NCBI GenBank assembly: GCA_014529385.2
Contig: CM043953.1
Location: 68,012,372 to 68,076,371, forward strand
DNA length: 64,000 nucleotides
Direction: 5' to 3'
Source: Adiantum capillus-veneris
Lineage: Eukaryota; Streptophyta; Polypodiopsida; Polypodiales; Pteridaceae
Shown: positions 1 to 10,383 of the stretch, in pieces
How positions within the stretch are numbered: position 1 is the stretch's first letter
How the letters are laid out: each line of letters starts with the position of its first letter
Program-made: the position numbers and the translations under genes
The notes under the pieces: generated by a model
Database searches by the model: none
What the model saw: only the letters and a program-made list of their open reading frames with translations
Told to the model about the DNA's origin: nothing

Positions 1-1080
1 TTCTTCTCCCAAGCATGACACACAGGATTTGCATGATGGTTTGAATGACAAGCATGATGATTTGCATGATGATCAAGATGTGATTTCTCACAAGCATGAT
101 GATTTGCATGATGATCAAGATGTGATTTCTCACAAGCATGATGATTTGCATGAAGATGATGTGATTGTTCACAAGGATGATGTGTTAGTTGATACTGTTT
201 CTAGCAAAGCTAACCTCGTTTCAGATTCGATCAGCACGAAGAACCGATCTTAGCTCTCGAGCCTAGGTCCCAAGAACCTCTTCAAGAAGAACCGATATTG
301 GCTCTCGAGCCTAGGTCCAAAGAACCCTCACAGGAAGTACTATGTGTTCGCATGATTGCTCAACATGCATTGTTCGAGTGTTTCATTCGTGATCATTTCC
401 TGTATTTTCGTCAGCATCTTTATGTGATCCCTTTTCCTAGGCATGACATATTGTACGTTGAGCACATTTCACTCATGAATGAGCACGAATGTATGCGGAT
501 TGTTCATGAAAAGCTGAAAAGTATGTATGTAAGGAAGTCACATTCCATGTCTCTTCCTTGGCATGACACATTTGTAGAAAGAGCACATGAAAGTATGAGC
601 ACCAAGCATGAGCATTTCCATTGTGTTTTGCCACAGTTGATTGATTTAGATCATCACGATAAGATTCGATCTCATTGTTTGCGTGTGTGTGGGGAACGGT
701 TTGGCACTCCGTCTCTTTGTTCATCTACATTGCATGCACAGTCTTTTAGGAAGACAAGATTTTTTCCAATCACTTTACATGGAATAGATATGTTCATGTT
801 TTTGTGTTGGAAATGGTTTCAGGAATTTTCAGCCATGGAGATTCTTGAAGAAGATAGACGCATGACTCTCGACGAAGTTGAAGCATCGAAGGAGCCACAG
901 AAGACTCTGTGTCGCTTTCGGCGCGGCCCAAAGAAGCAAGCATTGCAGACCTTTATGAAGTTCAAGTACCGCACGACCCACACATCAGAGTGGGTAGACG
1001 AAGAGTTCTTCAAGGATTATCCAGAGTTGTTGGTAGACTACAAGGAAGCCATGCACCTCGGTACCAGTACCTCACTTTAA
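1..1080 (+). pseudogene. K-family gag-like protein, C-terminal part, frameshifted
   Basis: Reading starts inside a tandem block encoding KHDDLHDDQDVIS units (about 42 bp each), rich in His, Asp and Lys. Near 231-233 one base is missing compared with the second copy at about 32940, which ends that frame at 253. The downstream frame is open from about 236 to 1080 and ends immediately before the purine tract. It starts with a 48-bp tandem duplication encoding two EEPILALEPRS units (236-331). The C-terminal 250 residues are Cys/His/aromatic rich, then basic, and end in an acidic, aromatic tail. I recognise no enzyme motif and no CCHC knuckle. Its position between LTRs suggests a structural (gag-like) role, which is inference. 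Confidence 0.55.
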
Positions 1081-1092
1081 AAAGGAGGGGAT
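1079..1092 (+). promoter_or_regulatory. Polypurine tract of K1
   Basis: An uninterrupted purine run (A-rich, then GGAGGGGA) directly abuts the TG start of the 3' LTR, the place where plus-strand DNA synthesis is primed. It overlaps the last bases of the gene's stop codon. Confidence 0.75.
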
Positions 1093-2362
1093 GTCACGTG
1101 ACACATCCAACCCTATGTGTCCATGGACAAGCTACAGCATAACAGGGTTCGGTCAGTCTAGATTAGAAGTGATCTGGCACTTTTTGTGAGTCTATTCGTA
1201 GATCGTGCATGCCCAGTCACTTAGTGTAGATGCATATCCTCTAGTTGCACATAGCATGATCATCAGTATTCCCATCAGAATCCATTAGAATCAGTTAAAG
1301 GAATTTTCCAATGATTTTAGCCTATTTTCCTAATTTTTGACATTTTTCACTTATTAATTTAAGTGACTTTCCAACAAAAGTAGGTAGGGAAATTTTGCTA
1401 AGTTTGTATATAAGCAAACCCAAGTTAGCACTCAATGGCAGAAGAGGCAGCAGGAGCTCCACGCTCAACAGGCAACTTCTTAGCAGACGCCCCCACGAGA
1501 CCTAACGTTTTGCAGATCCAGCATCACCTAGCGTTTTTCTCCATCATATCAGCCTCGGCTACCGCAGACAGCAAGAGCCCCAACGTTTTTGCAAGAGATC
1601 AGCAGATCAGCCAAGCGTTTTGCATTTTGCAAAACCACGGCAACAGCAGGACCAAAATTCAGCCCTAGCATTTTTGGTTGCAGATCAGCCCCGGCGTTTT
1701 GCACTTTTACCGCGACAGAAAGTCAAGGAACATCAGCGTTTTCAGTTTTCAGCAGTTAGTACCCGCAGATCAAGTTCCGAACCTCGCAGATCTCACCTTC
1801 CCGCAACAGTTCCTCGCCGCACGGTCAGTTTCCGCAAGGTTTACAGTTTCAGCCCGGAAAACGCAGATTTCAGCATCTGCGTTTTCAGCGCGTCGTCGTC
1901 GCATCGTCGTCATCGACATCGTCACCGACATAAGAGTCAGAATTCAGCAGATAGAAGATTAGCAGATTTCAGCCCATAGCGTTTTTGGACAGCAGTAGAA
2001 AGACTGCAGATTTCAGCCCTGAGGTCGACTTCGTCATCGCCAACATAGCCTAGACTTGCATCAGTCTCATGCATCACCATTGTACCAGATTGTGCAATCA
2101 TAAGTAGACCACTCTCGCCGACGAGAGTGGGGCCTTCGGAGGAGGGTTTTACAACGTCTCTGGTGTCGTACCTCTCTTCTCTCTCTATCTCTCAGTCTCA
2201 TACACTTGCACGCACAGTGTCCATTCACTTTGTTTGTGATCATAGCATTCTCTCACTAAGAACGGAAGGCTCTACCTTCCATAAGAACAAAAGGAATCTT
2301 GAGCACAGTTCGGAGCACTCATCTTGAGCAAAGCGCAAACATTCATTCCGTTGCACCTTACA
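1093..2362 (+). repeat. 3' LTR of K1
   Basis: It starts TGTCACGTGACAC and ends CACCTTACA, bounded by the purine tract on the left. The LTR at 30682-31766 aligns along its length but is about 185 bp shorter, through indels. A TATA box lies at 1407-1414. Downstream of it, 1500-1990 is packed with degenerate GCGTTTT and CAGATTTCAGC motifs. An LTR this long with a clear TATA box would supply promoter and 3'-end signals. Confidence 0.8.
1407..1414 (+). promoter_or_regulatory. TATA box in K1 LTR
   Basis: TATATAAG sits in a T-rich context about 315 bp into the LTR. The other K LTR has TATCTAAG at the equivalent place (about 30990), so only this copy keeps a consensus box. Transcription would be expected to start roughly 30 bp downstream. 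Confidence 0.5.
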
Positions 2363-2785
2363 CACGCTCACCACAAGCGTGGCAAACCTTGCCACTCAAG
2401 TCAACGAAGCAACCGCCGCAATCTCTTCCAATGTAGAAGAATGCATGCAAAAACGTCGCCGACGGGAAGGATTGGTGCTATCCCTTTGCATCAGTGTCTT
2501 GCTCTCTACCTCATGGAAGAAAAACGATGATTACACCCCGACCTTAGCCAAGCTCAACCAAGCCATTCACTCGACCGAGTTTTATCCCAACACAATCGAG
2601 AAGGTCCATCAAAACCATTGCACCAACCAAGGCGTACCCTTGTCTTCAAAAACAAGGAGGCGAGCATAGCACTTCTACAACAAGCTCGACTACTCAAGGG
2701 CTCCAAAGTCTGGATAAGCGAGGCCTTGACCCCTACTCAACTCAAAATCAATAAACAAGAACATCAAAAGATGTGAGATGCTTGA
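2363..2785 (+). pseudogene. Possible LINE ORF1-like remnant
   Basis: Coding-like sequence follows K1 directly. An open stretch from 2379 to about 2620 gives a basic segment (MQKRRRREG) and a hydrophobic stretch. After a shift of frame, 2642-2776 encodes FKNKEASIALLQQARLLKG followed by SKVWISEALTPTQLKI. The second part resembles the C-terminal region of L1-type ORF1 (transposase-22-like) proteins, where a lysine-rich loop precedes a SEDLTP-like motif. No reverse transcriptase or endonuclease is nearby. The assignment rests on a remembered motif, so it is weak. 2786-2947 shows nothing recognisable. Confidence 0.3.
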
Positions 2786-2944
2786 GCAACAGGTATATGC
2801 GCCGTCTATCGAGGCCCCCCCACTCCCTAACTAACGAATGTCACAATTTTGTTGTATACACATTTAGTCATGTTTCCAATGTACCCTCTTGATAAGAGGC
2901 ACTATGGTCCCAAAGGTTATATTTGACCTCCGAGGACGATAATG

Positions 2945-2947
<3 letters not shown>

Positions 2948-3007
<60 letters not shown>
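2948..3007 (+). repeat. (CT)n microsatellite
   Basis: About 30 uninterrupted CT units. Similar CT/GA tracts recur at 3496-3531, 5226-5260 and 10557-10607. The following 3008-3366 holds no supported gene. Confidence 0.95.
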
Positions 3008-3010
<3 letters not shown>

Positions 3011-3360
3011 ATATTATATTAAAATAAACATGTCAAGGGGACAGCCTCAATTTAAAATGTACAAAATTTGATCATCGCAGAGGTGCGATCCTAAAAATGC
3101 CCATAAATATTCAATGAGTGTGTGAGAAGTGGCAGCAAAAGATGGACCAATATGCTTGAAAACAGCGGCAACAGGTGCACAATCGCTTTGATCTGATGGT
3201 TGACAGAAGTAACCATGGAACCTCCTAGAGCAACCCCGTCCTGGTGATCTACAATGTACGAGTAGAGGGAGAGTCGCCTAGGGCAAGCGAGGGCACAGAA
3301 GGAGAGAGATCCTGCAAAAAAGTGAAGGCAAAGCAGACAGGGATCGCGATATGGAAAAAA

Positions 3361-3495
3361 ATGCTAGAAGAAGAAGAAGAAGAAGAAGAAGATAATTTTA
3401 ACGTCGTAGGAAGCTATCCCAAGAGACCTCAAAGATCTATTCAACAAGAGTTAAACTCAAGACCTGTTATTCAAGAGGGAGAGAGGTAAAAACGC

Positions 3496-3534
<39 letters not shown>

Positions 3535-3640
3535 AGAAGAAGATTGTTTTTACGTCGTAGGAAACTATCCCAAGATACCTTAAAGATCTATCCGACGAGG
3601 AAAGTTGAACTCAAGATCTGTTATTCAAGAGGGAAATGGC
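3361..3640 (+). repeat. Imperfect direct duplication with GAA and GA microsatellites
   Basis: A (GAA)n tract (3367-3390) followed by about 90 bp (from GTCGTAGGAAGCTATCCCAA to TTATTCAAGAGGGA) is repeated after a (GA)n tract (3496-3531). The two copies differ by scattered substitutions. A third, shorter related piece (AAGAAGATGGTTTTTACG) sits at about 5205 beyond the solo LTR. Nothing here looks coding. Confidence 0.7.
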
Positions 3641-3677
3641 ATAACCAATCTACCACACTTGGGTAATAAAAAGGTTA

Positions 3678-5152
3678 TGTCACCAGCGTGTGACTACTAT
3701 CTATCCTTTTTGTTGATTTCTTTCTTATTATCTATTTACTTTCACTTTTTGGAAACACCCCTCGGGAAATCTAACTGCCCTGCATTGCATAGCTAGTGTG
3801 GAACTGTCCAAAGGGAGTCCAGGCCTAAGGGCAAGAGAGCACTAAGGTTGGACAAGGACTATGGTTAGCCAAGTGGGGTCATTGACTAGCCAAAGTGGAA
3901 TCCTTTGCTACAGAGGCTACATTTCAGTTCTGGATGTGGCCGCAGTGTACAAAGAGGGTCGGATGACCTAGAAAGATACAATGGCAGCATCTCCTAAAAT
4001 TTAGGGAACTGCTATTTTGGGACCTGAAAATGTGTTGACGTCATTACCTCCGGAATGACAAGGGGAACATTTTCTTACTCTGCCGTGAAGTCAACTGGGC
4101 AACCGGTTGGGATATTTTTAGACGGCAACCCCGAAATGGGAAAATGCTTATAAATGTGCCAAGTGGCACCTTCTGGTGCACTTGCCTCATGCAACAAGAA
4201 GTGGCGCTGAATTTAGGAGGGGGAGAGCCTCATTTTCAGATTTGTCACAGGTTAAGAGCTATGGAGTGCTTGCTTTCCCTCTTATGCACAGTGCGGTGCC
4301 AGGAGTGATGCCCTGCACGCTACGCACTGCCCTCTCTCTCCCCTTTGGCAGTATGTTATGCCCCTCTAGTGGGCTCTTCATTTGACCAATGTACAGTTGT
4401 GTGGGTTCATGCGCGATTGCCGAGGCAAGAGCCTCTTGCACAGGTACTGGATTAGCTAGCGGCTAATCCCCCGCAGGTACAGGTGAATTCGGAGAGGTTT
4501 CACGCCAGAAATCTCGTCCGATTCAAAGGGCAAGTAGCCCTACAGGTGCGGGAGCTTGAGGACTTGCTACGGATGCGACCGGCATGCGAAACGGAGCCCG
4601 AAACAGTAAATTACAGCCTGCTGTGTATTTTTGCAGGTTTAGGGTTTTGGCCCTAAACGGACCCTAATACCCCCAAGAGGTTCGGGGACGCAAGGGGACC
4701 GCTGTACAGGTGATCTGGCGCATTTTCAGGGCTGAAAACAGAGAATTCAGCGTGCTGCAGATTCTCGCCAGGTTTTGCAAAGTGCCTGTATGCGTCGGGA
4801 AGGTCAGCCAATGCGTGGGAATACTGACTGTGAAGGGTTCTAGTACAGTTATGCTGCCGAAATCGGGCTGGAACAGTGGAAATTCAGCCGAGTTTGTGCG
4901 GGGCAGCTTGTAGGGAACCACAGCGTTTATTCCCTCTTTTTAACAATAAAGAAATACCGAAAGGGGCGCCTAAGTTAGGGGCCAATCCGGTGTCCGTCTA
5001 CTCATACAGGTGCAATCTAGCAACCTGTATCCCTCTCCCCTTTGTTGTGTCTTGAAAGTACAGGTAAAATAGACGACTAATAATGGGTGAAAGCTAAATC
5101 AAGGTTTGAAGTAAAGTCTACCGCCCTTTTTGGAGTGAACAGGCCGGTTTCA
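3678..5152 (+). mobile_element. Solo LTR of the chromovirus (F/H) family
   Basis: A complete 1475-bp LTR, TGTCACCAGC...CCGGTTTCA, matches the LTRs of F (48850-50327 and 56073-57550, opposite strand) from end to end with modest divergence. It is flanked by a perfect 5-bp duplication, GGTTA (3673-3677 and 5153-5157), and has no internal region. This is the signature of a full insertion later reduced by LTR-LTR recombination. Inside are a TATAAAT at 4149-4155 and an AATAAA at about 4945 that would serve transcription start and polyadenylation. Confidence 0.92.
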
Positions 5153-5157
5153 GGTTA

Positions 5158-5222
5158 TACCATTTTTCTCTTTTTATTAGCGCACACACACACCCACACA
5201 CACTCAAGAAGATGGTTTTTAC

Positions 5223-5263
<41 letters not shown>

Positions 5264-5536
5264 CAAATCGCTAGCAAGCACTGATGATAACTGAAATGAT
5301 ACAATGTAAGTACATGGGGGTTGGGTCCTTATAAGTTATATAGGGACTCCTAGATTTTGCCATACTCTCATCCCAACAAATAAATAACCCGCCAACTCTA
5401 AAATAGGGAACACAAGGAAAAAAACCTAAAAGCATGCATGTTGGTGGAATCCAATGATATTGGGTATCATGGAAAAATACCCGACCTTGGGACACTAAGA
5501 GGCCAACTATATGACAGATACAAGGTAGGCAAAACA
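5158..5536. other. Spacer with CA and GA microsatellites, no gene seen
   Basis: Holds a short (CA)n run (about 5180-5203) and (GA)n at 5226-5260. After that comes about 275 bp of unremarkable AT/GC-balanced sequence. An antisense open frame crosses it but has no recognisable motif and no second copy to support it. Confidence 0.5.
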
Positions 5537-5585
5537 TGTTAGATTTACACCACTCTCCTGCTTCACACGTCTAGGGCATATGCAT

Positions 5586-6519
5586 TGTCACCAGCCAGTG
5601 GCAATTCCATTTTTTGTTTATTTTCTCTTTCTTTGGGGAATTTCGTTTGTTTTACCTTTTGGAAACACCCCTCTGGAAATCTAACTGCCCTGCATTGCAT
5701 AGCCAGTGTGGAACTGTTCAGAGAGAGTCCAGGCCTGAGGGCTTAACAGATCTGGTGCATTTTCAGGGTAGAAAACAGAGAATTCAGCGTGCTGCAGATT
5801 CTCGCCAGGTTTTGCAAAGTGCCCGTATGCGTCGGGAAAGTCATTTAATGCGTGGGAATACTGACCGTGAAGGGTTCTAGTACAGTTATGCTGCCGAAAT
5901 CAGGCCAGAACAGTCAGAATTGAGCCAAGGATTGTGCGGGGCAGCTTGGAAAGGACCACAGCGTTTATTCCCTCTTTTAAACAATAAAGAAATACCGAAA
6001 GGGGCGCCTAAGTTAGGGGCCAATCTGGTGTCGATCTTGTCATACAGGTACATTCTCGCATCTGTATCCCATTCCCCTCTCTTGTGTCACTATAGCGTAG
6101 GTATAATAGACGACTAATATTGAGTGAAAGCTAAATCAAGGTTTGAAGTAAAGTCTACCGCCCTTTTTGGATTGAACAGGCCGGTTTCATTTACTGTTAC
6201 AAATTGATGACGTGGCTTCCCTAACTGGGAAAAGCCTAACCCACAGAAGAAATTCAGCCAAGGTTGTGCGGGGCAGCTTGTAGGAAACCACAACTTTTAT
6301 TCCCTCTTTTAAAGAATAAAGAAATACCGAAAGGGGCACCTATTTAGGGGCCAATCTGGTGTCTGACTCGCATACAGATGCATTCTAGCATCTGTATCCC
6401 ATTCCCCTCTCTTGCGTCATTATAGCACAGGTAGAATAGACGACTAATAATGGGTGAAAGCTAAATCAAGGTTTGAAGTAAAGTCTACCGCCCTTTTTGG
6501 ATTAAACAGGCCGGTTACA
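5586..6519 (+). repeat. Mosaic 5' LTR of H
   Basis: 5586-5743 matches the start of H's 3' LTR. About 880 bp of LTR is then absent. 5744-6189 matches the LTR end but with the F-type terminus GGCCGGTTTCA. 6190-6238 is unplaced sequence. 6239-6519 repeats the LTR end, now with H's own terminus GGCCGGTTACA, identical to the 3' LTR. The U5-like end is therefore present twice, from two subfamilies. Confidence 0.75.
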
Positions 6520-6535
6520 TGGTTCTATCGACGGG
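6520..6535 (+). promoter_or_regulatory. Primer binding site of H
   Basis: TGGTTCTATCGACGGG starts directly after the LTR. F has TGGTTCCATCGACGGG in the same place, so the site is conserved in the family. It begins with TGG as expected for pairing to a tRNA CCA end, but I could not assign the tRNA. Confidence 0.6.
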
Positions 6536-6639
6536 ATTAAATCACTTTTTTCTCAAAAAGTGAGCCTTGGTCAGTTTGGGTTAAAGACACAGAGAGTTTG
6601 GGATGACCTTGAAAACACAGAGTTTGAAAGTAGATTGAG

Positions 6640-6757
6640 TGGATTTACAGGTGAGAAAGGCTATGAGTCTTTCTTTGGATTTACAGGTGAGAAAGGCTAC
6701 GAGAGTTTTTCTTTGGATACAGGTGAGAAAGACTACGAGTCTTTCTTTGGATATAGG
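6640..6757 (+). repeat. Three-unit minisatellite upstream of H gag
   Basis: Units of about 36-39 bp repeat three times, each with ACAGGTGAGAAAG followed by CTACGAGTCTTTCTTTGGAT-like sequence. Read in the gag frame they encode TGEKGYESFFG-like units. F lacks them and has only a short CACAGGG duplication there. Each unit contains CAGGTGAGA, a good match to a 5' splice donor. Confidence 0.8.
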
Positions 6758-7458
6758 ATGGATGGCAACAAGGAAGAGGGTTCCTCTTCAAAGGATAGAC
6801 AGCCTATACCAACTGCACATGAAATTGGCAAGAGTTCAAGCCAAGCAGAGAAAGCTTTGCAGGTTGTTACTGCTGTGACCATATTCAAGCAATTGATGGA
6901 GAATCCAAGATTTATGGAGTTCATACAATCTTCATCAATAGCACATCAAGTTCAAGGCAGTTTTGGCATGCCAAGAACAGTGTTTAGGGGTATGCAAGGC
7001 ATGGTGCGCAACCCCATGTATGCAAACATTGGTTTGCACCCAGGATTTCAGGGCACACAAGGTCAGTTTGGGGTGTCACAAGGCAACTTGGATATAGCTG
7101 GTTTTTTAATCCGATCAGTGAATATGACACCTGGACATCAACATGTTACTGGCCAAGGAGTACAGATGGCTCCCACAGGTGTACCCATTATGCAAACTGT
7201 CTCTTTTGACAATTTGGAGTCACTGGATAAGCTAAAGCCATACAAAGAAGATGATCAGTGAGTCCATTGACACATTTAATGGCTTTGATGAGAGGACAAA
7301 GGTTTTCTCTTTCCTCGAACAGTTTGACAAAGCATTTGTTGGAAGGAGCATTTAAAGTCAGAAAAGCTGCCACTTTTTTGAAAAAAAATGCAAGTCAGTG
7401 GTGGAATACACTGTTGTTACAAGGACAGACTCCTTCCACTTGGAATGATTTCATATAG
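6758..7458 (+). pseudogene. H gag, N-terminal part, frameshifted
   Basis: ATG at 6758 (MDGNKEEG) sits where F starts its gag (MADRPDD). The protein follows F's gag: an ENPRFMEFIQ helix, Met/Gly/Gln-rich linker (RNPMYANIGL, GFQGTQGQFG), then the capsid segment SFDNLESLDKL. The frame breaks at about 7257, and a further break lies near 7347. The later part (EQFDKAF, KVRKAATF, ASQWWNTLLLQGQTPSTW) belongs to the capsid region. It stops abruptly at about 7458, where LTR-like sequence begins. The rest of capsid and the zinc knuckle are missing. Confidence 0.75.
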
Positions 7459-7890
7459 GTACCGAATTAGCTAAAGGCTAATTCAAAACAGGTACAAGAT
7501 GATTTAACAAGATTTCTTGCGAGAAATCTCGTGTAAATCAAAGGGCAAGTAGTCCTATTGATTCAAAAGATCAAAGGCTACGAATTGGTGCGATCGGCAC
7601 GTAAAACAGAGCCCGAAAGAAGAAAATACAGCTTGCTGTATTTTTCTGCAGATTTAGGGTTTTGACCCCATTTGATGCCTTTTTGTCCCAAGAGCTTCGG
7701 GGAAGCTAGAGGACAGTAATACAAGTGATCTGGAACATTTTAGGAGCTAAAAACAGAGAATTCAGTGTGCTGAATTTCCAGGACAGGTTTACAAAAGTGC
7801 TCTATTATGCGTGGATAATCACTTGGATATGTGGATTTTTGGTTGTGAAGGTTTCTACTACAGTTATGCTACCAAAATTGGGTCAAAAAG
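7459..7890 (+). repeat. LTR-derived patch inside H
   Basis: This stretch (GGTACCGAATTAGCTAAAGG, AGGGCAAGTAG, TTTAGGGTTTTG, AGAGAATTCAG, GTTATGCTACC) follows the middle of the family LTR (compare 9677-10100) in order, but is considerably more diverged than the two H LTRs. It replaces the gag-to-integrase core. It is therefore an older LTR fragment joined into the interior. Confidence 0.7.
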
Positions 7891-8009
7891 AGAATTCTCA
7901 GCCCAATAAAAGTGACAGCATAAGGGTAGATCACAGGTTAATCTCCAAAGATCAAGATGAAGAGCAGAGAAAGATTGTTTTCGATGCTCAGTATGCAAAT
8001 CAGTGATAT

Positions 8010-8290
8010 TGCATAAAGGCTGAAATTGCCTGAGAGTTGGAAGATTCACAATGCGTTTCACGTGAGTCTTCTCAGACCCTATGTAGGTGATGTGTCAGAA
8101 GATATGCCAGCTGAAGATCAGCCGGAAGTCGTGGAACTTGACGAGATCTTGGTCCCGGAACAGATTTTGGCACATAAAGAAAGAAAAGAAAAGGCAAGGT
8201 TGCAAGGTGCTGTTTGGTAAAGTTCAAAAGCTATTCACCTCTGGATGTCAAGTGGATGGAAAAAAGTGAACTTACAGAGTCACTAAAAGT
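8010..8290 (+). pseudogene. H integrase C-terminus and chromodomain remnant
   Basis: Open sequence encodes the integrase tail PESWKIHNAFHVSLLRPYVG, the acidic PAEDQPEV stretch and the ILVPEQILAHKERK start of a chromodomain, as at the end of F. A frame shift near 8200 separates the following chromodomain part; the tryptophan codon that F has lost (DVKWMEK) is still present here. The integrase catalytic core is absent, so no enzyme activity is expected. Confidence 0.75.
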
Positions 8291-8907
8291 ATGGGAACTT
8301 AAAACCTTGGTTTGCAACCTACCTTGACCCCTTGAGATTCAGAGCTACATGGATTGTCAGTGTGACAATGGCTTCTGAAAGAAATGATGTACATGTTACT
8401 TACAGTGAGCTCAAATGAAGTACATGTTACATGAATGTTAGAGCTGTACAGATTGTCAGTTTGGCAATTGCTCTTATGGAATGTCCAAAAGTTTGGTTAG
8501 TGCTATAGAAGTGAGTATTTCTTGTCAGTTTGTCAAGGATACAGCAATTGCTTCTATTAAAGGGTACATGTGTAACTGCATTCTTAAACTGTCGGTTTGG
8601 GTATGCTAGAAAGTGTTACTGGATCCAACGTGTACTAAAAGACAATGGCAAAATGCGACGCTTCCATTTTGTCATTGGAAAGTTATGGACTCAAAGCAAT
8701 GGCAGAGTGTGACGCTTCCACTATGTCATTGGGACAGAGTTCACACGCAGGCAATACATGTGTCGTCGAGGTGTTGAATACACCAGGGTTGACAATGCAT
8801 GTATGTGTCCTGCATGTGTCGACAGAAGTTGAATACACCCGAGTGTTGACTGTAAGCATGTACGACATAGGTGCAAACGAGGACGTTTGAGATTTCAAGA
8901 GGGGGGT
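8291..8907 (+). other. H 3' non-coding region with short repeats and purine tract
   Basis: Between the pol tail and the 3' LTR. It contains two copies of a GACGCTTCCA...TGTCATTGG block (8655-8740), two of GTTGAATACACC (8772 and 8828), and several GATTGTCAGT.TG pieces. F carries the same region on the other strand (50328-50900). It ends with AAGAGGGGGGTA, the polypurine tract abutting the LTR. Confidence 0.65.
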
Positions 8908-10383
8908 ATGTCACCAGCCAGTGGCAATTCCATTTTTTGTTTATTTTCTCTTTCTTTGGGGAATTTCGTTTGTTTTACCTTTTGGAAACACCCCTCTGGA
9001 AATCTAACTGCCCTGCATTGCATAGCCAGTGTGGAACTGTTCAGAGAGAGTCCAGGCCTGAGGGCTAAAGAGCACTAAGGTTGGACAAGGACTATGGTTA
9101 GCCAAAGTGGGGTCATTGGCAAGCCAAAGCGGAATCCTTTGCTACATAGGCTACATTTCAGTTCTGGGTGTGGCTGCAGTGTACAAAGAGGGTCAGATGA
9201 CCTAGAAGAATGCAATGGCAGAAACTCCTAAATTTTAGGGACTGCTATTTTTGGACGGCAAAATGTCTTCGCGTCATTACGTGTCATTTGACATGGGGAT
9301 CATTTTGTTACTCTATGGCCAAGTCAACAGAGGCTGCAGGTGAGATATTTTTAGACCCGAGGGTCTAAAGCGGAAAAATGCACAAATGAGTGACACTTGG
9401 CACTTTGAGGCCAGTTTACTACTTAAAGAGAAGGCAAAAACGTGATTTTCAGCTGGGAGCTCGTTTTTGAGTGCTATCACACGTGGGAGAGCGTCAATGG
9501 AATGCTGGCTTACCCTCTGTGTACAGTGAGGTGCAGAATGTCATGACCTGCACACCTCTCACTGCTCTCTCTCTCCCCTATTCTTTATGGTTATGCCCCT
9601 CTAGTGGGCTTTTCAATTGACCAATGTACAGTTGTGTGGGTTCATGCACGATTGCCGAGGCAAGAGCCTCTTGCACAGGTACTGGATTAGCTAGAGGCTA
9701 ATCCCCCGCACGTATAGGTGATTCGGAGAGGTTTCATGTGTGAAATCTCGTCCGATTCAAAGGGCAAGTAGCCCTACAGGTGCAGGAGCTCAAGGACTTG
9801 CTATGGATGCGACCGGCACGCGAAACGGAGCCCGAAACAGTGAATTACAGCCTGCTGTGTAGTTTTGCAGGTTTAGGGTTTTGGTCCTAAACGGACCCTA
9901 ATACCCCCAGGAGGTTCGGGGACGCGAGGGGACCGTTGTTCAGGTGATCTGGCGCATTTTCAGGGCAGAAAACAGAGAATTCAGCGTGCTGCAGATTCTC
10001 GCCAGGTTTTGCAAAGTGTCTGTATGTGTCGGGAAAGTCATCTAATGTGTGGGGATACTGACTGTGAAGGGTCCTAGTACAGTTATGATGCCGAAATCGG
10101 GCCAGAACAGAAGAAATTCAGCCAAGGTTGTGCGGGGCAGCTTGTAGGGAACCACAACTTTTATTCCCTCTTTTAAAGAATAAAGAAATACCGAAAGGGG
10201 CACCTATTTAGGGGCCAATCTGGTGTCTGACTCGCATACAAATGCATTCTAGCATCTGTATCCCATTCCCCTCTCTTGTGTCATTATAGCACAGGTAGAA
10301 TAGACGACTAATAATGGGTGAAAGCTAAATCAAGGTTTGAAGTAAAGTCTACCGCCCTTTTTGGATTAAACAGGCCGGTTACA
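8908..10383 (+). repeat. 3' LTR of H
   Basis: 1476 bp, TGTCACCAGCCAGTGG to CCGGTTACA, full length for the family and followed by the TGCAT duplication. It carries AATAAA at about 10180 before the CCGAAAGGGGC block shared by all family LTRs. Confidence 0.9.

Larger units (their letters stand above)
1..2362 (+). mobile_element. K1: 3' part of a non-autonomous LTR retrotransposon (K family)
   Basis: Only the 3' half lies in the window. It holds the end of a KHDD-repeat protein gene (to 1080), a purine-rich tract touching the LTR, and a complete 3' LTR (1093-2362, TG...CA). The family is recognised because the same LTR and protein recur at 30682-33120, where an iMet-like primer site follows the LTR. 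The gene stops at the purine tract, so there is no room for protease, reverse transcriptase or integrase after it. That points to a LARD or TR-GAG type parasite element. Its 5' end and target duplication partner are outside the window. Confidence 0.75.
5586..10383 (+). mobile_element. H: deleted, non-autonomous chromovirus derivative
   Basis: Both ends are LTRs of the chromovirus family (5586-6519 and 8908-10383), flanked by the same 5-bp duplication TGCAT (5581-5585 and 10384-10388). The primer site (TGGTTCTATCGACGGG, 6520-6535) and the purine tract before 8908 are retained. The interior is only 2.4 kb. It keeps a gag beginning, an LTR-like patch, and the last part of integrase with a broken chromodomain; protease, RT, RNase H and the integrase core are missing. 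It inserted into the presumed J LTR. It could have moved with proteins of relatives such as F. Confidence 0.88.

Noticed and set aside
3030-3280. Antisense open stretch of about 73 codons, Cys-rich
   Set aside because: No start codon, no family recognised, and it sits among microsatellites.
5271-5537. 88-codon antisense ORF
   Set aside because: No motif, no copy elsewhere, and it overlaps the presumed J LTR edge.
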